Shown here: positions 43,175 through 51,767 of the stretch, one piece after another
Position numbering within the stretch: position 1 is the first letter of the stretch
Layout: each line of letters starts with the position of its first letter
Notes under the pieces: model-generated
The model's input: only the letters and a program-made list of their open reading frames with translations
The model's database searches: none
What the model was told of the DNA's origin: nothing
Source: Streptomyces chrestomyceticus JCM 4735
Lineage (GTDB): Bacteria; Actinomycetota; Actinomycetes; Streptomycetales; Streptomycetaceae
Direction: 5' to 3'
Assembly: GCF_003865135.1 (NCBI RefSeq)
Contig: NZ_BHZC01000001.1
Span: 992,001-1,056,000, forward strand
DNA: 64,000 nt
Translations under genes and position numbers: made by a program

Positions 43175-43741
43175 ATGACCTCGTCCGCCGCCCCGCCGAG
43201 AAGCGTGGGCGCCGCCCCCGGCACCGATGACGCGTCGGCGGAGTTCCACGCCTTCTTCGAGCGGCATCACGCCGAACTGGCCCGCCTGGCCCATCTGCTC
43301 ACCGGTGAGACGGACGCCGCCGACGACCTGGCGGCGGACGCGCTGCTCGCGCTGTGGCACCGATGGGACCGTGTGCGCGACGCGGACCACCCGGTGGCCT
43401 ACGCCCGGGGCGTGGTGGCCAACATGGCCCGCGGCCGTATCCGCAGCACCGTGCGCGAGCGGCGCCGGGTCGCCCTGTTCTGGTCCCAGCGCTCCGAGGG
43501 GTCGGACGGCCCCGACGTGGCGGCCGTGGTGGACGTCCGACAGGCGCTGGAGCGGCTGCCGTTCCGCAAGCGCGCGTGCGTCGTGCTGCGGCACGCGTTC
43601 GACCTGTCGGAACGGGACACCGCTCTGGCCCTGGGCATATCGGTCGGTACGGTCAAGAGCCAGACCTCCCGGGGCATGACGGAACTCCAGCGACATCTGG
43701 GCGCCGGGGCCGTGGACGGCCTCGCGGGGAGGAGGAAGTGA
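43175..43741 (+). CDS. SigE-family (ECF) RNA polymerase sigma factor
   Basis: 188 residues from ATG 43175 after cggagga. Region 2: FHAFFERHHAELARLAHLLT ... DDLAADALLALWHRWDRVRD; region 4: ALERLPFRKRACVVLRHAFD, LSERDTALALGISVGTVKSQTSRG. The FxxxVxxR...SigE-like pattern matches the SigE70-family sigma factors abundant in Streptomyces. Its stop overlaps the ATG of the next gene by one base (TGATG), so the downstream membrane protein is made with it and is probably its regulator. Confidence 0.92.
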   Translation: MTSSAAPPRSVGAAPGTDDASAEFHAFFERHHAELARLAHLLTGETDAADDLAADALLALWHRWDRVRDADHPVAYARGVVANMARGRIRSTVRERRRVALFWSQRSEGSDGPDVAAVVDVRQALERLPFRKRACVVLRHAFDLSERDTALALGISVGTVKSQTSRGMTELQRHLGAGAVDGLAGRRK

Positions 43742-44460
43742 TGGCGGACGACGACGTGCGCGCGCAGTTGCGTGGCGCGGCGCAGGCCCACCGCCCCGAC
43801 CGCGCCCGGATGCTCGCGCGGGTGGAACGCGGCATGGCGGACTCCACCGGGAGCGGTACGGAGCCACGCCGCCGGGCCGCCTCGTCCCGGCCGTGGCCGC
43901 GGGTCGCCCTCGCGGCTGCCGCGACGGTGGGGGCACTCGTCGCCGGGGGGTACGCGGTGGCGACGGTCGTGCAGCCCTCCGGCCCGGGAAAGGTGACGAC
44001 GGGCCCGGTCGGTCCCGCCGGGCCGGGAACGGACCGGCCGGCCTCCCCCGCGCCTCCGCTCCGTACCGAGGACGGCCCGCTGTGGTCGGACGGCTCGGTC
44101 GACCCGCACAGCAACGCCTACTGGGCGCAGAGCAACGTCACCCTCCGCACGAAGCGGCCGCTGACCACGCTGACCCTGGAGCTGCGGATCGCGCAGACCG
44201 GCGGCGTGTCGGACACCGGCCACTGGGCCACCCTGCCTCCGGCCGACTTCACGGTGTCCGTGGACGAGCACGACGGCGCGCTGGTCTACCGCTGGACCCT
44301 GAAGCCGGGCCGGACCGTGCCCGCCGGACGGCACGTCTTCGCGGGCCAGTACAACCACGCGGAAGGCGGCCGCGACGCCAGTGACGACGCGTACACGGCA
44401 ACAGCCCAGACCACGGACGGGGCGCCGGACGGCGAACTGCGCGTACAGGGGGCCTTCTGA
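43741..44460 (+). CDS. Single-pass membrane protein coupled to the sigma factor (possible anti-sigma/sensor)
   Basis: 239 residues. Cytoplasmic N-terminus (ADDDVRAQLRGAAQAHRPDR, ARMLARVERGMADS), one membrane segment (VALAAAATVGALVAGGYAVA), Pro-rich linker, then an extracytoplasmic beta-rich domain (TLTLELRIAQTGGVSDTGHW ... YRWTLKPGRTVPAGRHVFAG). The layout is that of SigE-type anti-sigma proteins, but no zinc-binding HxxxCxxC motif is present, so the role is inferred from translational coupling with the sigma gene. The external domain resembles cellulose-binding-type Ig folds only loosely. Confidence 0.75.
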   Translation: MADDDVRAQLRGAAQAHRPDRARMLARVERGMADSTGSGTEPRRRAASSRPWPRVALAAAATVGALVAGGYAVATVVQPSGPGKVTTGPVGPAGPGTDRPASPAPPLRTEDGPLWSDGSVDPHSNAYWAQSNVTLRTKRPLTTLTLELRIAQTGGVSDTGHWATLPPADFTVSVDEHDGALVYRWTLKPGRTVPAGRHVFAGQYNHAEGGRDASDDAYTATAQTTDGAPDGELRVQGAF

Positions 44461-44493
44461 GGGGACGTGCGGAAGCCGCGACGTGCCCGCGCG

Positions 44494-45498
44494 TCACTTC
44501 TTCGCACGGCTCGGCTGCACCCGCTTCGGTTCGCCCTTCATCTTCGGGTGTTCCGGCGGGTACGGGAGGTCCCCGAGCCCGTGCTCGCGCTCATCGCGGT
44601 CGGCGAGTTCGAGCGCGGCCTCCAGACGGCAGGGGTGCCGGTCCATGGCGGCGTGCAGATCGCCCAGTTCGGCGAAGCGGGCCGGCATGGTGACGAGGTC
44701 GAAGTCCTCCGGCACGGCGTCGTCCAGCTCTTCCCAGCGCAAGGGCGCGGAGACCGGCGCGTGCGGGAAGGGCCGTACGGAGTAGGCGCTGGCGATGGTG
44801 CGGTCCCGTGCGGTCTGGTTGTAGTCCACGAAGATCTTGGCGCCGCGCTCCTCCTTCCACCAGGAAGTGGTGATCCGCCCGGGATCGCGCCGCTCCAGCT
44901 CCCGGGCCACCGCGATCGCCGAGCGCCGGACCTGGGTGAAGGTCCAGTCGGGCGCGATGGGCACGAAGACGTGCAGGCCGCGCCCGCCGGAGGTCTTGGG
45001 CCAGCCGGTGAGGCCGAGGCCGCCGAGGACGTCGCGCAGGGCGAGGGCGGCCCGTACCGCGTCCGCGTACCCGGTGCCCGGCTGCGGGTCCAGGTCGATG
45101 CGCAGCTCGTCCGGGTGCTCGGTGTCGCTCCGGCGGACCGGCCAGGGGTGAAAGGTCAGACAGCCCAGGTTGGCCGCCCACAGGACGGCGGCGGGCTCGG
45201 TGGGGCAGATCTCGTCGGCGTACCGGCCGCTGGGGAAGGAGATCCGGCCGGTGGGGATCCAGTCGGGGAGGTTCTTCGGCGCACGCTTCTGAAAAAACGA
45301 TTCGCCTTCCACCCCGTCGGGGTAGCGCTGCAACGTGGTGGGCCGGTCCTTGAGAGCGCGCAGGATGCCCTCACCCACGCTCCGGTAGTAGCGGACGACA
45401 TCGGCCTTGGTGAAGCCGCGCTGCGGAAAGTAGACCTTGTCCGGGTGCGACACCCGGACCGTCCGTCCCCCCACGTCCAGCTCCAGCGACTCTGCCAT
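44494..45498 (-). CDS. LigD-type primase-polymerase (NHEJ polymerase domain)
   Basis: 334 residues, a free-standing LigD polymerase domain. Catalytic metal Asp pair in ELRIDLDPQPGTGYADA; HPWPVRRSDTEHPDEL, TSGGRGLHVFVPI with catalytic His; SWWKEERGAKIFVDYNQTAR and C-terminal basic tail EPKRVQPSRAKK. In mycobacteria these enzymes add or fill in nucleotides at double-strand break ends with Ku. Starting ATG 45498. It is divergent from an ATP-dependent ligase across a palindromic element, so polymerase and ligase are separate here instead of fused. Confidence 0.93.
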   Translation of the reverse strand: MAESLELDVGGRTVRVSHPDKVYFPQRGFTKADVVRYYRSVGEGILRALKDRPTTLQRYPDGVEGESFFQKRAPKNLPDWIPTGRISFPSGRYADEICPTEPAAVLWAANLGCLTFHPWPVRRSDTEHPDELRIDLDPQPGTGYADAVRAALALRDVLGGLGLTGWPKTSGGRGLHVFVPIAPDWTFTQVRRSAIAVARELERRDPGRITTSWWKEERGAKIFVDYNQTARDRTIASAYSVRPFPHAPVSAPLRWEELDDAVPEDFDLVTMPARFAELGDLHAAMDRHPCRLEAALELADRDEREHGLGDLPYPPEHPKMKGEPKRVQPSRAKK

Positions 45499-45507
45499 GC
45501 ACCCAAA

Positions 45508-45572
45508 CTAGGCCCTGTCGTCATATTCCCGCCTGCTGGGCGGAACGGCAGGAATGTGACGACAGAGCCTAG
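45508..45572. mobile_element. 65-bp palindromic, MITE-like element between divergent repair genes
   Basis: Arms CTAGGCCCTGTCGTCATATT (45508-45527, continuing CC to 45529) and its inverted copy at 45551-45572 match at 20 of 22 positions. The 21-base centre holds a second hairpin (CCCGCC-TGCT-GGGCGG, 45528-45543). The arms look like insertion-sequence terminal repeats without a transposase. It occupies most of the promoter gap between the polymerase and ligase genes. Confidence 0.6.
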
Positions 45573-45647
45573 GCCGTACGGGCACCCACCGCCCGTCGGC
45601 GGGCGCGTACCGCCGTCCGGCCGCGCGCCCCGCCGCACAATCGCCGC

Positions 45648-46709
45648 ATGGATCTTCCCGTGATGCCCCCGGTGGAGCCGATGCTGGCCAAGGCCGCCCC
45701 GGACATCCCGCCCGGCATACAGTACGAGGCCAAGTGGGACGGCTTCCGGGCCATCGTCTTCCGCGACGGTGCCGAGATCGAGCTGGGCAGCCGTTCGGGC
45801 AAGCCCCTCACCCGCTACTTCCCCGAGCTGGTGGAGGCCCTGCGCACCGAGCTGCCGCCGCGCTGCGTGCTGGACGGTGAGATCGTCATCGCCCGGGAAG
45901 GGCGGCTGGACTTCGACGCCCTGCTGGAGCGCATCCACCCCGCCGACTCCCGGGTACGCCACCTGGCCGAGGTGACTCCGGCGTCCTTCGTCGCGTTCGA
46001 CCTGCTGGCGCTGGGCGACGAGTCGCTGATGTCCGTACCGCAGCGGGACCGGCGGGACGCCCTGGAGACGGCGCTGCGCGAGGCCGCCGACCCGGTGTTC
46101 ACCGCGCCCGTCACCGACGACCTCGACGTGGCCCGCGCCTGGTTCGAGCAGTACGAGGGTGCCGGGCTGGACGGGATCGTCGCGAAGCCGCCCGAGATGC
46201 CGTACCGGCCGGGCCGACGGGTGATGGTCAAGACGAAGCACGAGCGGACCGCCGACTGTGTCGTGGCGGGCCTGCGACCGCACAAGAGCGGCCCGGTCGT
46301 GGGGTCCCTGCTGCTGGGCCTGTACGACGCGGCCGGCCGCCTCCAGCACGTCGGCGTGTGCGCCTCCTTCCCGATGCGCCGGCGCCAGGAGCTTATGGAG
46401 GAGCTGGCACCGCTGCGCATGGAGACCGTCGCCGGCCATCCGTGGGAGGAGTGGACCAGCGAGGAGGCGCAGGCGGCGGGCCGGCTGCCCGGCGGCCCCA
46501 GCCGGTGGACGGGCAAGAAGGACCTGTCCTGGGTGCCGCTCCGTCCCGAACGCGTACTGGAGGTCGCCTACGACCACATGCAGGGTGACCGGTTCCGGCA
46601 CACCGCCCAGTTCCGGCGCTGGCGCCCCGACCGCGAACCGGCGTCGTGCACGTACGCACAACTGGAGGAGCCGGTCCGCTACAACCTCTCCGAGGTCCTC
46701 GGGGCATGA
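45648..46709 (+). CDS. ATP-dependent DNA ligase (LigC/LigD-ligase type)
   Basis: 353 residues. Adenylation Lys in motif I QYEAKWDGFRAIVF; SRSGKPLTRYFPEL; motif III VLDGEIVI; motif IV GLDGIVAKPPEMPYRPGRR with motif V VMVKTKHERTADCVVAGLRP. The C-terminal OB domain (PVVGSLLLGLYDAAGRLQHV ... RPERVLEVAYDHMQG) is complete. Stand-alone ligases of this type act in NHEJ-like or excision repair. Start ATG 45648. Ku is not present in this window. Confidence 0.93.
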   Translation: MDLPVMPPVEPMLAKAAPDIPPGIQYEAKWDGFRAIVFRDGAEIELGSRSGKPLTRYFPELVEALRTELPPRCVLDGEIVIAREGRLDFDALLERIHPADSRVRHLAEVTPASFVAFDLLALGDESLMSVPQRDRRDALETALREAADPVFTAPVTDDLDVARAWFEQYEGAGLDGIVAKPPEMPYRPGRRVMVKTKHERTADCVVAGLRPHKSGPVVGSLLLGLYDAAGRLQHVGVCASFPMRRRQELMEELAPLRMETVAGHPWEEWTSEEAQAAGRLPGGPSRWTGKKDLSWVPLRPERVLEVAYDHMQGDRFRHTAQFRRWRPDREPASCTYAQLEEPVRYNLSEVLGA

Positions 46710-47162
46710 CACCCGGCACCACGCCCGTTCCGTCCGCCCGTCCACCATGGGCGTCGCCGAACGACCGTGCAGCGGCAACGGTGTTGAGCTTCGAGCAATA
46801 CCTCGCGAACTCCGCCGACTACTCCTCTCCGTAATCATTGGCCGCTACATAGGCACAGACTCCGTCCACCGCATAAACACGGACATTGCCCACTCCCGTT
46901 ACGGCGGATTCGCCATGGGCGACGCCCTGCAGATCGACAAGGAGGACGCATAGTTGACGGCATAGTTATAAGAGCCACGGCAAACCTTCTCCCTCGCCGC
47001 CACGGCCATACGCGCTGGTCCCAGCCCCGCCGCCCCCACCGACCCGGCCCGGCCGTGAATTTGTGCGCGCCCGTACCATTTCCAGGATCGCGATCGTCAC
47101 AACCCCGCCACAAACACCGGTCCCCCACCCGCAACCGCCACCGGACAATTCCCGGTCATGGG
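46710..47162. other. Intergenic region with atypical, less G+C-rich stretch
   Basis: About 450 bases without a recognised gene. Bases 46800-46975 have lower G+C, with an open frame that ends IGTDSVHRINTDIAHSRYGG then FAMGDALQIDKEDA; ATG 46915 would give a 12-residue peptide. No family, ribosome site or start codon can be confirmed. A purine run aaggagg (46939-46945) precedes a TTG-led dead end. Confidence 0.45.
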
Positions 47163-49511
47163 ATGCTGAAGCGTCGGCAGTTCACGGCAGAGACGGGAGA
47201 GTACGGCAGCGTGGGGGCAGTGATACGACGGAGCCTGACCGGCGTGTGGGACCGATTCGCGGCGTCCGACCCGGGACTGCTGCGGCTGATGGCGGGACTG
47301 CGGACGGTGGCGGCCATCGCGCTCACCCTGGTCGTCCTCGCCGTCCTCGGCACCGATGTCACCCACCTGGTCGCGGGCGCCATGACGGCGATGGTCGCCA
47401 CCTTCGCCATCAAGGAGAAGCAGGTACGCGGCCAGGCGGTCACCCTGGCGCTCGGCCTGCCGACGGCGCTCGCCGCGGTCTCCCTCGGCGCGCTGCTGCA
47501 CAGCCAGGTGATCGCGGGCGACGCCTTCTTCGTCGCCCTCATCTTCGGCGCCGTCTACTGCCGCCGCTTCGGCGACCGCGGCACCGCCCTGGGCCTGATC
47601 GGCTTCCAGACCTACTTCGTCTCCCTGTTCGTCGGCGTCACCGCGTCCGCCCTGCCCCACCTGGCCCTGACCCTCGTCATCGCCTTCGCGTGCAGCGCCG
47701 TCGTCCGCTTCACCGTCGTACCGGAGACGCCGCAGCGCATCCTGCGGTGGCTGCGCGGCGCCTTCCGGGCCCGGGTCGCCCAGTTGGTGGCCACCCACAT
47801 CGAACTCCTCGACGCCCGCCCCGACCAGTTGGACAAGGTCCTCGACGACCTGCGGCGGCACACCGCCCGGCTGCACGAGTCGGCCCTGATGATCCAGGGC
47901 CGCCTGGAGGACGGCACCCGCGACCAGGCCACCGCCTCACTGCTCCAGCGCCGCATCGCCGACGCCGAGATCGCCACCGAACGGCTGGGCGTCCTGCTGC
48001 TCAACGCGCGCACCGCCGAGCGCGCCGACACCCTCACCCTGCACTTGCCCCAGGCCCCGCTGCCCACCGCGGCGAAGAACGAGATGCCGGCCGAGGACGC
48101 CGCGACCGTCACACTGCGCCGCGACCTGAACGCCCTGCACATGCTGGTGTCCCGGGGCGCGTCCGACCAGCCGGGCACGGCCGTCGCCCACGTACGCAAC
48201 CGGCTGCTCGGCTACCGCGACGAGGACAACCTGCCGCGCGCCTCGATCGCCGTCCAGGACGTCTTCCGCGGCATCGGTGAGGCCGCCCGTTCCGTCCTGG
48301 GCCTCCGGCTCGCACTGGACGGCCCCCAGGACGAATCCGACGACACCCCCGCCACGACCCGCTCCCGTGAGGAGTTCGACGCCGAGGACGTCGCGCTGGC
48401 CGGCGGCACGGAGGAGCCCGAGGAGGACGATCGCAAGGGCCTCCAGCGTCCCACCACCCGGGCCGCGTTCCAGATCGCGGTGGGCTCCACGCTCGCCATC
48501 ATCGGCGGCGAGTTCCTGTCCGCCCAGCGCTGGTACTGGGCCGTGCTGACCTGCTGGGTCGTCTTCCTCAACACCGCCTCGACGGGCGAGATCATCATCA
48601 AGGGCTACCGGCGGCTGCTCGGTACGGTCCTCGGCGTGGTCGCCGGGGTCGGGCTCGCGGGCCTGGTCGGCAACCACACCTGGACGGCGTTCGCGCTCAT
48701 CCTCCTCTTCGTCTTCGCCATGTTCTTCACGGCGCCCCTCTCGTACGCCCTGATGTCCTTCTTCGTCACGGCGATGCTCGGCCTGCTCTACACCCTCCTG
48801 AACACCTACAGCCTCGACGTCCTCATTCTGCGCATCGAGGAGACCGCCCTCGGTGCCGCCTGCGGCATCATCGCCGCCGCCGTGGTCCTCCCGGTCCACA
48901 CCGACCGGCGCACCGACGACCTCCTGGGCACCGTCCTGACCAAGCTCGACGAGGTCGTCTCCGCCTCCGTCGACCAGCTCAGCGGCGGCCCCGCCACCGA
49001 CCTGCTGGGCCTCTCCCGCGACCTGGACACCGCCCTGGACGAACTGCGCGCCTCCACCCGTCCGCTGACCCACCCGATCAGCCCGCTCCGCGTACGCCGC
49101 CAGACCGTCCGCTACCTCGTCGCCCTCCTGGAGACCAGCGCGTACCACGCCCGTTCCCTGGCGGCCACTGCCGAACTCCTGCCCTACAGCAAGACCATCG
49201 CCGCCGACCCCCGCCTGGAACGCGTCGGCCGGCGCATAGCCCACAACATCGAGACCATCACCGCCCACGTACGCGGCGACAAGACCGACGCCGAAGTCAG
49301 CTCGGGCGCCACCATCGTCTCCCTCCTCGAATCCGACGGCTCCGGCGCCCCGAACCCCGGCACCGTGACCTACCGCGTCCTGCGCCACCTCCAACGCCTC
49401 GACGAGGGCGTCTCCGGCCTCGCCCGCCCCCTGGGCGTACCGGTGGCGGGACGCCCGGAGCCGAAGGGCAAGAGCAGCGAGCGCCGGGGCGCCGAGGCCG
49501 CGCGGATCTGA
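47163..49511 (+). CDS. FUSC-family membrane protein, large
   Basis: 782 residues from ATG 47163 (MLKRRQFTAETGEYGS); GTG 47211 is also possible. Two FUSC membrane blocks (about 40-175 and 440-590) separated by a long cytoplasmic helical domain: LRTVAAIALTLVVLAVLGTD, AAFQIAVGSTLAIIGGEFLS and RWYWAVLTCWVVFLNTASTG, GYRRLLGTVLGVVAGVGLAG. A C-terminal helical region follows. The size and two-block layout match FUSC/YccS-like exporters of aromatic or similar compounds. Paralogue of the protein at 37804-39324. The weak intergenic hairpin downstream ends the unit. Confidence 0.88.
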   Translation: MLKRRQFTAETGEYGSVGAVIRRSLTGVWDRFAASDPGLLRLMAGLRTVAAIALTLVVLAVLGTDVTHLVAGAMTAMVATFAIKEKQVRGQAVTLALGLPTALAAVSLGALLHSQVIAGDAFFVALIFGAVYCRRFGDRGTALGLIGFQTYFVSLFVGVTASALPHLALTLVIAFACSAVVRFTVVPETPQRILRWLRGAFRARVAQLVATHIELLDARPDQLDKVLDDLRRHTARLHESALMIQGRLEDGTRDQATASLLQRRIADAEIATERLGVLLLNARTAERADTLTLHLPQAPLPTAAKNEMPAEDAATVTLRRDLNALHMLVSRGASDQPGTAVAHVRNRLLGYRDEDNLPRASIAVQDVFRGIGEAARSVLGLRLALDGPQDESDDTPATTRSREEFDAEDVALAGGTEEPEEDDRKGLQRPTTRAAFQIAVGSTLAIIGGEFLSAQRWYWAVLTCWVVFLNTASTGEIIIKGYRRLLGTVLGVVAGVGLAGLVGNHTWTAFALILLFVFAMFFTAPLSYALMSFFVTAMLGLLYTLLNTYSLDVLILRIEETALGAACGIIAAAVVLPVHTDRRTDDLLGTVLTKLDEVVSASVDQLSGGPATDLLGLSRDLDTALDELRASTRPLTHPISPLRVRRQTVRYLVALLETSAYHARSLAATAELLPYSKTIAADPRLERVGRRIAHNIETITAHVRGDKTDAEVSSGATIVSLLESDGSGAPNPGTVTYRVLRHLQRLDEGVSGLARPLGVPVAGRPEPKGKSSERRGAEAARI

Positions 49512-49527
49512 AGGTCTGAGGGTGGTT

Positions 49528-49550
49528 GGCCGGGTACGTGGTGCCCGGCC
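49528..49550. terminator. GC-rich hairpin between converging FUSC and MBL genes
   Basis: GGCCGGG, 9-base loop, CCCGGCC; 7-bp stem with no T-run. Probably a weak bidirectional terminator. Confidence 0.5.
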
Positions 49551-49557
49551 GGCCGCC

Positions 49558-50457
49558 CTACACCCCCCGAAACCGCCCCGCCTCCACCTCCACCACCAGC
49601 CCCTCCCCCACCAACCGCTCCAGATGCTGCACCGCCGTCCGCCGCTCCACCGGCGCCACATGCGGTCCCGTGACGTGCGGGCGGTAGACCAGCCGGTGTT
49701 CGGCGATCTCTTCGACGGTGCGTGGCTCGTGGAGGTACGTGAGGAGTGCCGCCTCCCGCTGCTTCGCCACGGTGGCGAAGGCGTCCAGTCGGCGGTGGAA
49801 TTCCGTGGCGCCGTCGATCACGCCTTTCTGGTGGGACGTGCCGTACCAGCGCGCGTCGATCTCCCGGCACCGGCGTATCGACGCTTCGAATGCCGTGAGG
49901 CTGCTGCCGAGGTCGCCGTAGTACGGGCCGAACGACGTCAGGTCGATGTCCGCCACGAACAGGAAGCCGTCCGGCTCGATCAGGAAGCCGCAGTGGCCTG
50001 CGGTGTGGCCGGGGAGGTGTACGGCGGTCACCGTGCGTCCGCCGAGGTCGAACTCGGTGCCGCCGTCGAAGCCTTGGGCGTCCGGGCGCCCGTACACGTG
50101 GAACTGGTCCCGTAGCTGCTGGTCGACGTCGTCGGCCGCGTCGGGCGGCAGGCCCAGGCCGGCGATCAGCGCCGCGCGGGAGCGCAGCGCGGCGAGGTCG
50201 TCTTCGTGGACATGGACCGGCACGTCGCCGTAGCTGCCGAGGCCGGCGATGTGGTCCTCGTGCGCGTGGCTGACCAGGGCCAGGTCGGCGGGTGGTGCGT
50301 CCGTGACGAGGGACAGCGACGGGTCGATGACCAGGGTCGCGGACTTGCCCCGTACGAGCAGCGAGTTGGCGTACGGGTAGGCGCCGCGGCCGGGGCCCAC
50401 CAGCACACCGACCCCGCCGTATTCCGCCGCTGTGTATCCCGTGGTGCTCGTCCCCAC
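49558..50457 (-). CDS. MBL-fold metallo-hydrolase with C-terminal winged-helix-like tail
   Basis: 299 residues from GTG 50457, two bases after the stop of the preceding FAD oxidoreductase. Zinc motif SHAHEDHIAG, later ligands in LPGHTAGHCG and FVADIDLTSFGPYYGD, and YGTSHQKGVI. The C-terminal 80 residues (LLTYLHEPRTVEEIAEHRLV ... RRTAVQHLERLVGEGLVVEV) resemble a winged helix, as in some MBL proteins that bind nucleic acids or CoA. Third gene of the minus-strand amine-oxidation operon; the substrate is not predictable. Confidence 0.88.
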   Translation of the reverse strand: MGTSTTGYTAAEYGGVGVLVGPGRGAYPYANSLLVRGKSATLVIDPSLSLVTDAPPADLALVSHAHEDHIAGLGSYGDVPVHVHEDDLAALRSRAALIAGLGLPPDAADDVDQQLRDQFHVYGRPDAQGFDGGTEFDLGGRTVTAVHLPGHTAGHCGFLIEPDGFLFVADIDLTSFGPYYGDLGSSLTAFEASIRRCREIDARWYGTSHQKGVIDGATEFHRRLDAFATVAKQREAALLTYLHEPRTVEEIAEHRLVYRPHVTGPHVAPVERRTAVQHLERLVGEGLVVEVEAGRFRGV

Positions 50458-50459
50458 GG

Positions 50460-51767
50460 CTACCGCGTCCCCATACGGTCCGACAGCCGGTCGAGTGCCC
50501 AGGCGGCCCGCAGTGCCGGGGCGTTGGCGACCGGTGAGGGCGCGAAGCGGGGCCGCTCCCGCCACACGGCGCCGAGGTCGCCGTGGAGGCCGCCGCCGGC
50601 GAGCCGGTCGGCGAGCAGGGTGCCGAGGTAGGGGGCCTGGGCGAGGCCGTGGCCGTTGCAGCCGACGGCGTAGAAGACGTTCTTCGTGGCCTCCCCGGCG
50701 ACCGGCAGCCACGAGGGTGTCATGGCGATCCACCCGCCCCAGGCCCGGCGGATCGCCACATCGCGCAGGGACGGGAACCGGTCGTGGAAGCCGCGGCCCA
50801 GGTCCGCCACGACCCCCGCGTCCGGCTCGCGGGCCCCCAACGCCCCACGCGACGTCTGGATCCGGCGGACGGCGAAGGCGATCGTGTTGCGCGGCGTGAG
50901 GCGGTAGCTCTGCATGAGGTTGTGCTGGGTGGCGATGCCGGCGCGGCTCGTCCAGCCGGTCGCCTCCAGCCGTACGGGGTCGATCGGTTCCGTCTCGGCC
51001 ATGCTGACCCAGATCGGTGTGGCCAGCCGCCGCGGTGCGATCGCGAGGTCGCGGGAGTGGGCGTTGGTGGCGAGGAGGACCCGCTCGGCGCGGACCCGGC
51101 CGCGCGGCACACCGACGACGACCCCCGCGTCGCCGGGTTCCACCGCCCGTACGGGAGTGTGCTCGAACACGCGCGCTCCGGATGCGAGCAGTGCCCTGCG
51201 GAGACCGAGCGCGAACTTCCCGGGGTTCAGCATGCCGCCGACACGCTCGTTGATGCCGCCGAGGAACCCTTCCGGCAGGCCGAGGGCGCGGCCGTCGGCG
51301 AACTCGGCGTCCGCCCCCGCCTTCTGCAGGATCCGCGCGTTGCGCCGCGCTTTGCGGAGCTGCCCCCGGGTGACGGCGGCCGCGACATTGCCCGTCGGCT
51401 CGTAGTCACAGTCGATGCCGAGCTCCCGCATCATCTTCTCGGTGAAGTGGACGGCCTCCTCGGCGAACCGGACGATCCCGGGGAAGCGGCGCGGCTGCGT
51501 CGCGCTCAGGATCTGGGGGTCGCCCGCCGGGGCGCCGGTCAGTTGGCCGGCGTTGCGCGATGCCGCCCCGCAGCCGCAGACTCCGGCTTCGAGCAGGACG
51601 ACGTCCGCCCCGCGTTCGGCCAGCCGCAGCGCGGCCGCCATGCCGCCGAGTCCGCCGCCGACGACCGTGACGTCGCAGGTGAGTTCGCCTTCGAGCGCCG
51701 GCACGACGTCGGTGGGGGGATCGATCCAGCCGGTGAACGACGCGTAGGTGATGCCTGTGGTGATCAT
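50460..51767 (-). CDS. FAD-dependent amine/amino-acid oxidoreductase (DadA/PuuB-like)
   Basis: 435 residues. Dinucleotide-binding VTVVGGGLGGMAAALRLAER, then SRNAGQLTG and the C-terminal FYAVGCNGHGLAQAPYLGTL typical of DAO-family oxidases such as gamma-glutamylputrescine and D-amino-acid oxidoreductases. It oxidises an amine or amino acid to an imine. ATG 51767 abuts the TAA of the imine-reductase-like gene (TAAATG), so they are translationally coupled. The natural partner of an imine-handling enzyme next door. Exact substrate unknown. Confidence 0.88.
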   Translation of the reverse strand: MITTGITYASFTGWIDPPTDVVPALEGELTCDVTVVGGGLGGMAAALRLAERGADVVLLEAGVCGCGAASRNAGQLTGAPAGDPQILSATQPRRFPGIVRFAEEAVHFTEKMMRELGIDCDYEPTGNVAAAVTRGQLRKARRNARILQKAGADAEFADGRALGLPEGFLGGINERVGGMLNPGKFALGLRRALLASGARVFEHTPVRAVEPGDAGVVVGVPRGRVRAERVLLATNAHSRDLAIAPRRLATPIWVSMAETEPIDPVRLEATGWTSRAGIATQHNLMQSYRLTPRNTIAFAVRRIQTSRGALGAREPDAGVVADLGRGFHDRFPSLRDVAIRRAWGGWIAMTPSWLPVAGEATKNVFYAVGCNGHGLAQAPYLGTLLADRLAGGGLHGDLGAVWRERPRFAPSPVANAPALRAAWALDRLSDRMGTR

